This document shows positions 1 to 5,032 of a DNA stretch of 6,688 nucleotides, in pieces. The DNA is taken from assembly GCA_023460315.1 (NCBI GenBank), contig JAEWQO010000065.1, positions 1 to 6,688 of the forward strand, read 5' to 3'. The first letter of the stretch is position 1, and every line of letters begins with the position of its first letter. The translations under genes were made by a program, and so were the position numbers. Origin of the DNA: Actinomycetes bacterium. Lineage in GTDB: Bacteria > Actinomycetota > Coriobacteriia > Coriobacteriales > Eggerthellaceae. The notes beneath the pieces were generated by a model. That model was given only the letters and a program-made list of their open reading frames with translations, searched no databases and was not told where the DNA came from.

Positions 1-106
1 GGTTGTTTCCTTCGACAAGATAACAATGTGTTTCCTCCCAGTGACGGTATTCACTGATAATATGTGTGTTAGAATCAATTTTGTCTATTGTAAACCATGG
101 TTTCAT
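1..106 (-). CDS. MBL-fold metallo-hydrolase, N-terminal fragment cut by window edge
   Basis: Only the first 35 codons are present; the gene continues past base 1. The reading begins MKPWFTIDKIDSNTHIISEY and goes on with RHWEETHCYLVEGNN. The pattern of an opening beta strand, then a 'HCYLVEG' strand leading to the expected 'DTG' turn, is typical of metallo-beta-lactamase-fold hydrolases. The HxHxDH metal site would lie outside the window, so the assignment rests on the N-terminal strand pattern alone. The start is the ATG at 106-104, preceded by a purine-rich AGGAAGGAA site about 8 bases upstream. It lies 38 bases after the stop of the HEAT-like gene on the same strand, with no hairpin between, so it is probably the third gene of that operon. 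The substrate cannot be guessed. Confidence 0.6.
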   Translation of the reverse strand, partial: MKPWFTIDKIDSNTHIISEYRHWEETHCYLVEGNN

Positions 107-144
107 ATTAGCTGTTCCTTCCTGTTACGCTCATTACAAGCGTC

Positions 145-600
145 TCAGCTTTGCTTAAAGCTTGAAATTTTTCTCAGGGTTTCTTGAATATCTTTACAGA
201 TTAATGGCTGCATACTGCCCCTATAAATCTGAGGATTTGCTTTATGCAGTGCATTACAGATATCGTCAATGAGATCTGGCTTATGCTTTGCGATAACGGG
301 CAAAGCCTTAATTGTCTGCCTTGCGGTAATCGGCTTATCATCCATAATGTGTTTCAGCAATCTGTCAATGATTTCATCTATTTTGTAGTCGCTGTCCCAT
401 TTTGCATTTGCCGCAATTAGGAGAATACCCCGTGTTCGTATGTAAGAGTTTGAATCATCCAGCATAGCCGAAAACAAATCAAAATAAGAGTACACGGCAT
501 CTGTGTTCAGGCTTTCCAATTCCAGCTGTTTCAAACATTGATATGCATATTTATTGTTTTTGTCCTTTAGCCCGGAAACAAGTTCTTGGATATCATTCAT
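145..600 (-). CDS. HEAT-like repeat protein (often annotated 'SufBD protein'), 151 aa
   Basis: A small all-helical protein of 151 residues starting MNDIQELVSGLKDKNNKYAY. Successive amphipathic helices carry HEAT/armadillo-type patterns, such as 'YIRTRGILLIAANAKWD' and 'ITARQTIKALPVIAKHKPDL'. Such folds are usually protein-protein scaffolds. From memory, close relatives in Clostridia carry the misleading name 'SufBD protein'; nothing here resembles the SufB/SufD beta-helix, so I would not infer iron-sulfur assembly. I chose the ATG at 600 because GGAGGTGA sits 5 bases before it. A longer reading from a TTG at 648 lacks such a site and would overlap the upstream kinase gene by 11 bases. The gene follows the kinase stop by 37 bases and precedes the MBL gene by 38, consistent with one operon. 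Function unknown. Confidence 0.75.
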   Translation of the reverse strand: MNDIQELVSGLKDKNNKYAYQCLKQLELESLNTDAVYSYFDLFSAMLDDSNSYIRTRGILLIAANAKWDSDYKIDEIIDRLLKHIMDDKPITARQTIKALPVIAKHKPDLIDDICNALHKANPQIYRGSMQPLICKDIQETLRKISSFKQS

Positions 601-637
601 CACATTCACCTCCAGTTTATTATCATGATCCTTTTCT

Positions 638-1138
638 CTATTCAACAACTTTTATGATAAAATTCGCTGCTTGTTCCGGAGTGAGTTCAGATACATCCAC
701 CTTGCAGGTGTTCAATTTTTCATAAAGAGGAATTCGTTCGATGCTTCTCTGAATTACATCTTCCGTGCGGATACCGGCAGCAACATCTTTTTCCAATCGT
801 GTTCTCAGGGCTTGTTCACTGCAAATCAGGGAGATGGAATGCACCTTACAGTTTGCCGTATCCAGATGTGAAAGGATATCGTCAATGATAGCCTGCTGGT
901 GCATTACCCAGCAGAATATGATGTTTTCATAAGCAGAACACCGTATAAAGTTGTTCAGAAGAAAGAAAATATTCTCTAAAACCATCTGCTTTGTTTCCTC
1001 GGTCACCTGAAAGGGATGCATATCCCAGCACCAATCACCATCCAGAAAAACGCTGTTATTCAGTTTTTGTTTTAGAATTTGGCAGGTAGCTGTTTTTCCT
1101 GCTCCCATTGTGCCGCCTATTAAAAATAGATTTTTCAT
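638..1138 (-). CDS. Small P-loop kinase / AAA_33-like ATP-binding protein, 166 aa
   Basis: A P-loop NTPase with Walker A GTMGAGKT at residues 9-16, directly after the first beta strand (MKNLFLIG). It is followed by an acidic 'FLDGDWCWDMHPF' segment (31-43), at the place where small-molecule kinases (adenylylsulfate kinase, shikimate kinase, chloramphenicol phosphotransferase types) bind the acceptor. A basic stretch, 'RTRLEKDVAAGIRTED', could form the lid that closes over ATP. The length fits the nucleoside/small-molecule kinase group. The acceptor is not identifiable: the DGDW motif is not one I can tie to a known drug or metabolite. The start is the ATG at 1138, preceded by GAGGT, rather than the upstream in-frame start at 1222, which would put a 28-residue extension before the first strand. 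It is the first gene of the minus-strand trio, behind the promoter at 1231-1259. Confidence 0.75.
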   Translation of the reverse strand: MKNLFLIGGTMGAGKTATCQILKQKLNNSVFLDGDWCWDMHPFQVTEETKQMVLENIFFLLNNFIRCSAYENIIFCWVMHQQAIIDDILSHLDTANCKVHSISLICSEQALRTRLEKDVAAGIRTEDVIQRSIERIPLYEKLNTCKVDVSELTPEQAANFIIKVVE

Positions 1139-1155
1139 TATTACCTCGCTGAAAT

Positions 1156-1186
1156 GCTGATTGTTGATTACTATACCATAATCAGC
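1156..1186. repeat. Inverted repeat in the kinase-operon leader
   Basis: GCTGATT (1156-1162) and AATCAGC (1180-1186) are perfect 7-base inverted arms around 17 bases. They lie in the untranslated leader between the predicted promoter and the kinase start. This could be a leader hairpin or a repressor operator; there is no U-run, so it is not a terminator. Confidence 0.35.
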
Positions 1187-1230
1187 TACAAGCTCTGTGT
1201 TATATTTTGTTCTGCAAACCACTAATTGTA

Positions 1231-1259
1231 ATTATACCTCAATCCTCTACCAAAGTGAA
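1231..1259 (-). promoter_or_regulatory. Predicted sigma-A-type promoter for the minus-strand kinase operon
   Basis: On the minus strand, TTCACT (1259-1254, 4 of 6 to TTGACA) is followed after exactly 17 bases by a perfect TATAAT (1236-1231). Transcription would begin near 1224, giving a leader of about 86 bases before the kinase ATG at 1138. The perfect -10 and ideal spacing support it; the -35 is moderate. Position and direction agree with the three-gene operon. Confidence 0.5.
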
Positions 1260-1270
1260 CAATTTACCTC

Positions 1271-1296
1271 AAGCCGTCACAAACGTGGCGGCTTTT
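1271..1296 (+). terminator. Plus-strand intrinsic terminator-like hairpin just before virB4
   Basis: The arms AAGCCGTCAC (1271-1280) and GTGGCGGCTT (1285-1294) pair over 10 bp with one G-U wobble around an AAAC tetraloop, and a four-T run (1293-1296) ends the stem. Read on the minus strand the stem is not followed by a T-run, so it acts only toward virB4. It ends 39 bases before the virB4 start. It could mark the end of a lost or displaced upstream plus-strand gene, or attenuate transcription into virB4. The T-run is short, so efficiency is uncertain. Confidence 0.5.
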
Positions 1297-1335
1297 GCTA
1301 TACCCAAAATCAAAACCAGAAAGGAAGAAACGCTG

Positions 1336-3165
1336 ATGGCAAGAAAAAGAAAACCCCAATCTTCACCACAGGAGGATGCCAGAATCCAAGAATTTCTGGA
1401 TATGATTGCCCCCTCGGTAATCAAATTTAACACCGACCACTTCATCTGCGGCAATACCTACCGCTGCGTTTGGGCGCTGCGGGAATACCCCACCGCCACC
1501 GAGGAACAGGCCATCCTCCGCCACTTGGGAGAAAAGGATGGTGTGACCCTGCGCATCTATACCCGTCATGTTACGCCGGTGGAGGAAAAGAAAATCATTA
1601 GCAACGCTGCTAATAAAAACCGTTTGAGCAAGTCCAACACCAACGATTTGCAGCAGACGGTTATGGCAGAAAGCAATCTACAAGATGTGGCAACCATTGT
1701 GGCGCAGGCGCACCGGAACCGGGAACCCTTCATCCACTCGGCTGTGTATATTGAGCTGTCCGCACACGATCTGGATCAGCTCAAGCTGTTGCAGACCGAG
1801 GTCATGACCGAGCTGATCCGCTCTAAGCTCAACGTAGACCGGCTGATGCTCCGCCAGCAACAGGGCTTCCAATGCGTGATGCCCAGTGGCTTTAACGTGT
1901 TTCGTGACCAGTTTGAGCGTGTTCTCCCGGCAAGCTCTGTGGCGAATCTCTATCCCTTTAATTACTCAGGAAAAACAGATGCCAACGGATTTTATGTAGG
2001 GCGGGATAAGTTCGGCAGTAATGTGTTGGTGGATTTCAACAAGCGAGCGGATGACAAGACCAACGCCAACATCCTGATTCTTGGCAACAGCGGTCAGGGT
2101 AAGAGCTATCTTCTCAAGCTCATCCTGTGTAATCTGCGGGAATCCGGCATGAATATCACCGCACTCGATCCCGAAATGGAGTACGAGGATCTGACCAATA
2201 ACCTCGGAGGCTGCTTCATCGACCTCATGTCCGGCGAATTCATCATCAATGTGCTGGAGCCGAAAACATGGGATGAAAACGGCAGCCCGGAGGACAAGGA
2301 TGCGCCGCAGACCTTCCGCATCAGCAGCAAGCTCAGTCAGCATATTTCCTTTCTCAAGGACTTTTTCAGGACGTATAAGGACTTTTCCGACCGGGAGATT
2401 GACACCATCGAAATCATGCTGCAGAAGCTGTACGCCAAGTTCGGCATCAGCGACAGTACGAAATTTGACCGGCTGACCGCCAAGGATTATCCCATCCTGT
2501 CCGACCTGTATGCGCTGATTGAGGAAGAATACAAAGCCTTTGACGAGAACAGCCGCCAGCTTTACACCGCAGAGCTTTTGCAGAATATCCTGCTGGGGCT
2601 TCACTCCATCTGCAAGGGTGCGGAGTCGAAATTCTTTGATGGACATACCAACATCACCGATTCCAGCTTTGTCACCTTTGGTGTGAAAGGGCTGCTGCAG
2701 GCCAGCAAGAGCCTGAAAAACGCCCTGCTGTTCAATATTTTATCCTACATGAGCAATGAGCTTCTCACCAACGGCAACACCGCCGCCAGCATCGATGAGT
2801 TCTACCTGTTCCTCACCAACCTCACCGCTGTGGATTACGTCCGCAACTTTTCCAAGCGTGTGCGCAAAAAGGACTCTGCGGTGATTATCGCCTCGCAGAA
2901 TCTGGAGGACTTCAACATCGAGGGCATCCGGGAATACACCAAGCCCCTGTTCAGCATCCCGACCCATCAGTTTCTGTTCAATGCCGGGAATATTGATGCC
3001 AAGTTTTATATCGATACCCTCCAGCTGGAGCAGAGCGAATACAACCTGATCCGCTACCCGCAGCGTGGCGTGTGCCTCTACAAATGCGGCAATGAGCGTT
3101 ACAACCTGATGGTAAATGCTCCGGAGCATAAGGCGAAGCTGTTCGGAAAGGCAGGTGGACGATAG
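1336..3165 (+). CDS. virB4: VirB4-family conjugative transfer ATPase (CD1110-like), 609 aa
   Basis: The motor ATPase of a type IV secretion system, peripheral at the inner face of the membrane, which energises channel assembly and DNA/protein transfer. Walker A GNSGQGKS spans residues 250-257, and Walker B is seen as 'ASIDEF' with D487-E488. The segment 'VIIASQNLEDF' follows in the usual place of the motif after Walker B in VirB4/HerA-FtsK ATPases. Residues 1-240 form the family's N-terminal domain. At 609 residues it is shorter than the roughly 800-residue VirB4 of Tn1549-like elements but matches the shorter Clostridia type that I recall as the CD1110 family. The chosen ATG has AAAGGAAG 8 bases upstream. 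An upstream in-frame TTG at 1207 would add 43 residues read through a predicted terminator and is rejected. The usual upstream PrgI-like partner is absent here. GC is far higher than in the minus-strand genes to its left. Confidence 0.93.
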   Translation: MARKRKPQSSPQEDARIQEFLDMIAPSVIKFNTDHFICGNTYRCVWALREYPTATEEQAILRHLGEKDGVTLRIYTRHVTPVEEKKIISNAANKNRLSKSNTNDLQQTVMAESNLQDVATIVAQAHRNREPFIHSAVYIELSAHDLDQLKLLQTEVMTELIRSKLNVDRLMLRQQQGFQCVMPSGFNVFRDQFERVLPASSVANLYPFNYSGKTDANGFYVGRDKFGSNVLVDFNKRADDKTNANILILGNSGQGKSYLLKLILCNLRESGMNITALDPEMEYEDLTNNLGGCFIDLMSGEFIINVLEPKTWDENGSPEDKDAPQTFRISSKLSQHISFLKDFFRTYKDFSDREIDTIEIMLQKLYAKFGISDSTKFDRLTAKDYPILSDLYALIEEEYKAFDENSRQLYTAELLQNILLGLHSICKGAESKFFDGHTNITDSSFVTFGVKGLLQASKSLKNALLFNILSYMSNELLTNGNTAASIDEFYLFLTNLTAVDYVRNFSKRVRKKDSAVIIASQNLEDFNIEGIREYTKPLFSIPTHQFLFNAGNIDAKFYIDTLQLEQSEYNLIRYPQRGVCLYKCGNERYNLMVNAPEHKAKLFGKAGGR

Positions 3166-3311
3166 AAAAGAGCTGCGTTGTATTCGTTCAACACAGCTCT
3201 TTTCGCAATATTCACTTTGGAAGAACCCCCAGCAAAGTTAAGCCCAATAAATCCAATATTCAGTGTTATGCCTGTAAAACCTATCTTCCTTATCAAACGT
3301 TTTATGCTCAT
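3099..3311 (-). CDS. Candidate small minus-strand gene, hydrophobic peptide, up to 70 aa
   Basis: An unrecognised reading frame starting MSIKRLIRKIGFTGITLNIG. It has a basic N-terminus (residues 2-9) and then a hydrophobic, glycine-rich stretch (about 10-30) that could insert in a membrane. The ATG at 3311 is preceded by AAAGGAGGG with a 7-base gap, among the best ribosome sites in the window, and by a near-consensus promoter at 3406-3434 on the same strand. Weakness: from about residue 37 the frame passes through the hairpin at 3166-3203, and the last part is antisense to the end of virB4. If that hairpin stops transcription, the message would have no in-frame stop codon. The C-terminal half may therefore be meaningless, with only the first 36 or so residues relevant. 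It could be a small toxin or regulatory peptide, a leader peptide, or a decayed gene start. I assign no function. Confidence 0.35.
   Translation of the reverse strand: MSIKRLIRKIGFTGITLNIGFIGLNFAGGSSKVNIAKRAVLNEYNAALFYRPPAFPNSFALCSGAFTIRL
3166..3203. terminator. Two-way intrinsic terminator immediately after virB4
   Basis: The arms AAAAGAGCTGCGTTG (3166-3180) and CAACACAGCTCTTTT (3189-3203) pair over 15 positions with a single C-A mismatch around an 8-base loop. The outer A-run and T-run make the structure terminator-like in both directions. It starts on the base after the virB4 stop codon. It should reduce read-through from virB4 to the amidoligase group and could also end the minus-strand transcript that starts near 3400. 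Confidence 0.8.
3193..3202 (+). repeat. 10-base direct repeat, left copy
   Basis: ACAGCTCTTT here, inside the right arm of the post-virB4 hairpin, recurs exactly at 3439-3448. The two copies bracket the segment holding the small minus-strand gene and its promoter. Confidence 0.4.
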
Positions 3312-3400
3312 AACGCATCCCTCCTTTATCCCTTTAGCTGGGTTTGGCTGGTGGTTCTGCCAAGGACTCAGAGGTCGGTCTTTCCGAAATGAATATTACT
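3312..3400 (-). other. Untranslated leader of the small minus-strand transcript
   Basis: This is the predicted 5' leader, about 88 bases, between the promoter at 3406-3434 and the ATG at 3311. The central part (3331-3390) is about 55% GC by hand count, unlike the AT-rich sequence on both sides (25-35% in 60-base samples). It contains one short hairpin, with arms TTGGC and GCCAA (3344-3348 and 3359-3363) around 10 bases. I checked it by eye against common riboswitch cores and recognised none. Confidence 0.3.
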
Positions 3401-3405
3401 TTTTT

Positions 3406-3434
3406 ACTATATCAGAAAACCTAATGACTTTCAA
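3406..3434 (-). promoter_or_regulatory. Near-consensus minus-strand promoter between virB4 and the amidoligase gene
   Basis: On the minus strand, TTGAAA (3434-3429, 5 of 6) is followed after exactly 17 bases by TATAGT (3411-3406, 5 of 6). Initiation would fall near 3400, transcribing toward virB4 and the small frame at 3311. This is the strongest promoter match I found in the window. No comparable plus-strand promoter for the amidoligase group is visible in the same gap. Confidence 0.55.
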
Positions 3435-3438
3435 GAAA

Positions 3439-3448
3439 ACAGCTCTTT
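3439..3448 (+). repeat. 10-base direct repeat, right copy
   Basis: An exact second copy of ACAGCTCTTT (first at 3193-3202). Its ACAGC can also pair with GCTGT at 3452-3456 to form a small stem 21 bases before the amidoligase start. Confidence 0.4.
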
Positions 3449-3477
3449 AACGCTGTGAATGAAAGGATGTGAAAGTT

Positions 3478-4512
3478 ATGGACATAAAAGCCCAGCGCTT
3501 CGGCATTGAGGTGGAGCTGACCGGCATCACCCGCAAGGCCGCCGCCGATATTGCCGCCGCCTACTTTGGAACAACTGCTGCGTATGACGGTTCCTATTAC
3601 GACACCTATGCCGCCATCGACTCCCAAGGCCGCAAGTGGAAATTCATGAGTGATGCCAGCATTACCCCGCAGAGAAAGGATGGCAGGCAGACGGTATCCG
3701 CCTCAGCAGAATACAAGACCGAGATGGTCAGCCCTATCTGCCGCTGGGAGGACATCGAAAAAGTACAGGAGCTGGTGCGAAAGCTCCGGGAGGCCGGTGC
3801 CATTGCCAACAGCTCCTGCGGCATCCATGTTCATGTGGATGCCTCTCCCTTTGATGCGAATGCTTTGCGGAATATCACCAACATCATGGCTGCCAAGGAG
3901 GATTTGATCTACAAGGCGCTGCAGGTGTCGGTAGCCAGACAGCACCGCTGGTGCAAGCCGGTGGACAACCGGTTTTTAGAGGAACTGAACAGCAGAAAAC
4001 CCCGGACATTAGATCAAGTCGGTCGGATTTGGTACAACGGCGAGAGCCGCAGCAACATCCACTACGATGATAGCCGGTACCATTGTTTGAATCTTCACTC
4101 TGTGTTCCAGAAAGGCACGGTGGAGTTCCGTTTGTTCAACGGAACCACTCATGCCGGGAAAATCAAGGCCTACATCCAGCTGTGCATGGCAATTTCCGCA
4201 CAGGCGCTCAACCAGCGCTGTGCCAGCCGAACCAAGACGCAGACCACCAACGAGAAGTACACCTTCCGCACTTGGCTGCTGCGTTTGGGGCTGATTGGGG
4301 ATGAATTCAAGACCGCCCGTGAGCATCTGCTGAAGAATCTGGACGGCTGTATTGCTTGGCGTGATCCCGCTCAGGCAGAAAAACAAAAGGAACGGATGCG
4401 GCAGAAAAAAGAAAAAGAATTGGAGCAGGCACGGCAGGAAGCCCAGCCATCTGCTCCAGAAGAAATCCAAGCCGAGGCAGAAGATGCCCCGGCTTTTACT
4501 ATGCGAATGTGA
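3478..4512 (+). CDS. Amidoligase family protein (glutamine synthetase-like COOH-NH2 ligase fold), 344 aa
   Basis: Predicted to use ATP to join a carboxylate to an amine, forming an amide or peptide-like bond. Family signs are FGIEVELTG at residues 8-16 (E11 and E13 likely metal or ATP ligands), CGIHVHVD at 114-121, and VEFRLFNGT at 215-223 (E216, R218), in the order expected for the amidoligases described by Iyer and Aravind. The core ends near residue 295. A charged, probably helical tail rich in K, E, Q and R follows (296-344), which may mediate contacts. I prefer the ATG at 3478, with AAAGGATG about 8 bases upstream; a GTG at 3469 would add only three residues. The gene precedes a gamma-glutamylcyclotransferase-like gene by 10 bases, a known pairing for this superfamily. 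The substrate is unknown; peptidoglycan peptides, a small peptide or a protein side chain are all possible. Confidence 0.85.
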   Translation: MDIKAQRFGIEVELTGITRKAAADIAAAYFGTTAAYDGSYYDTYAAIDSQGRKWKFMSDASITPQRKDGRQTVSASAEYKTEMVSPICRWEDIEKVQELVRKLREAGAIANSSCGIHVHVDASPFDANALRNITNIMAAKEDLIYKALQVSVARQHRWCKPVDNRFLEELNSRKPRTLDQVGRIWYNGESRSNIHYDDSRYHCLNLHSVFQKGTVEFRLFNGTTHAGKIKAYIQLCMAISAQALNQRCASRTKTQTTNEKYTFRTWLLRLGLIGDEFKTAREHLLKNLDGCIAWRDPAQAEKQKERMRQKKEKELEQARQEAQPSAPEEIQAEAEDAPAFTMRM

Positions 4513-4522
4513 GGAGGAAACC

Positions 4523-5026
4523 ATGACGAAGAATCGCTTATACATTGCCTACGGCAGTAATCTGAATCTGCCACAGATGGCATTCCGCTGCCCCACCGCC
4601 AAGGTGGTGGGAGCCAGTGAAGTCAAAGGATATGAGCTGCTGTTCCGTGGCGGCAGCCGTGGAGCCGTTGCAACCATTGAGCCGTTGGAGGGCAGCTCTG
4701 TGCCTGTGCTGCTATGGAAAATAAGGCCGCAGGACGAGCTTTCCCTCGACCGTTACGAGGGATACCCGAATTTTTACCGCAAGGAAATGTTGGAGGTGGA
4801 GCTGAACGGTAAGCCTGTGAATGCAATGGTCTATGTTATGAATGACGGCAGGGAGTTCGGCGCACCCTCGGATTTTTATCTCCACACCATCGCCGAGGGT
4901 TATGAAAGCGCAGGCTTTGATACAGATTTTCTGGATCAGGCGGTGGAGAAATCCATCCGGCTGGCACAGGAGCAGCAGGCCGCAGAGGATGCCCAGTTTA
5001 ATCTTTGGGAACAGAAATGGTGGTGA
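4523..5026 (+). CDS. Gamma-glutamylcyclotransferase-like (AIG2/GGCT fold) protein, 167 aa
   Basis: Members of this fold release gamma-glutamyl groups as 5-oxoproline or act on related gamma-glutamyl-amine bonds. The start reads MTKNRLYIAYGSNLN, and YGSN (residues 10-13) is the hallmark substrate loop. 'DRYEGYPNFY' follows, with E79 at the place of the catalytic glutamate that acts as general acid/base in the family. The length fits a single-domain enzyme. The ATG at 4523 lies behind GAGGAGGAAA, a strong ribosome site overlapping the amidoligase stop codon, so translation is likely coupled. The in-frame upstream extension to 4352 overlaps the amidoligase gene and is rejected. The C-terminus is an acidic, Q-rich helix ending in 'LWEQKWW'. 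Next to an amidoligase it most plausibly trims or reverses that enzyme's product; this is inference. Confidence 0.85.
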   Translation: MTKNRLYIAYGSNLNLPQMAFRCPTAKVVGASEVKGYELLFRGGSRGAVATIEPLEGSSVPVLLWKIRPQDELSLDRYEGYPNFYRKEMLEVELNGKPVNAMVYVMNDGREFGAPSDFYLHTIAEGYESAGFDTDFLDQAVEKSIRLAQEQQAAEDAQFNLWEQKWW

Positions 5027-5032
5027 TCCCCG

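Noticed and set aside
1200..1240. Plus-strand promoter for virB4 (TGTTATATT extended -10, or TTGTTC with TAATTA)
   Set aside because: The first has no -35 at 16-18 bases and the second a very poor -10; any transcript would also meet the hairpin at 1271-1296.
1207..1335. N-terminal extension of virB4 by 43 residues from a TTG start
   Set aside because: It crosses a terminator-like hairpin, lacks a ribosome site, and reads AT-rich DNA unlike the rest of the gene; the ATG at 1336 has AAAGGAAG at good spacing.
1259..1336. Possible C-terminal remnant of a PrgI-like gene in a third frame (ending PKSKPERKKR, stop overlapping the virB4 ATG as TGATG)
   Set aside because: The overlap is suggestive of translational coupling, but the open stretch back to the stop at 1256 is only 25 codons long, has no start of its own, and I recognise no PrgI feature in it.
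1966..2646. 226-residue minus-strand frame inside virB4
   Set aside because: It is fully antisense to a gene with intact Walker motifs. GC-rich codon use creates such shadow frames, and the translation shows no domain.
3312..3400. Riboswitch in the minus-strand leader
   Set aside because: The leader is partly GC-rich with one short hairpin, but I could not match any known riboswitch core by eye.
3178..3450. 90-residue plus-strand frame in the virB4-amidoligase gap
   Set aside because: It starts within the terminator hairpin, has no ribosome site, and its composition looks like a shadow of the minus-strand candidate.
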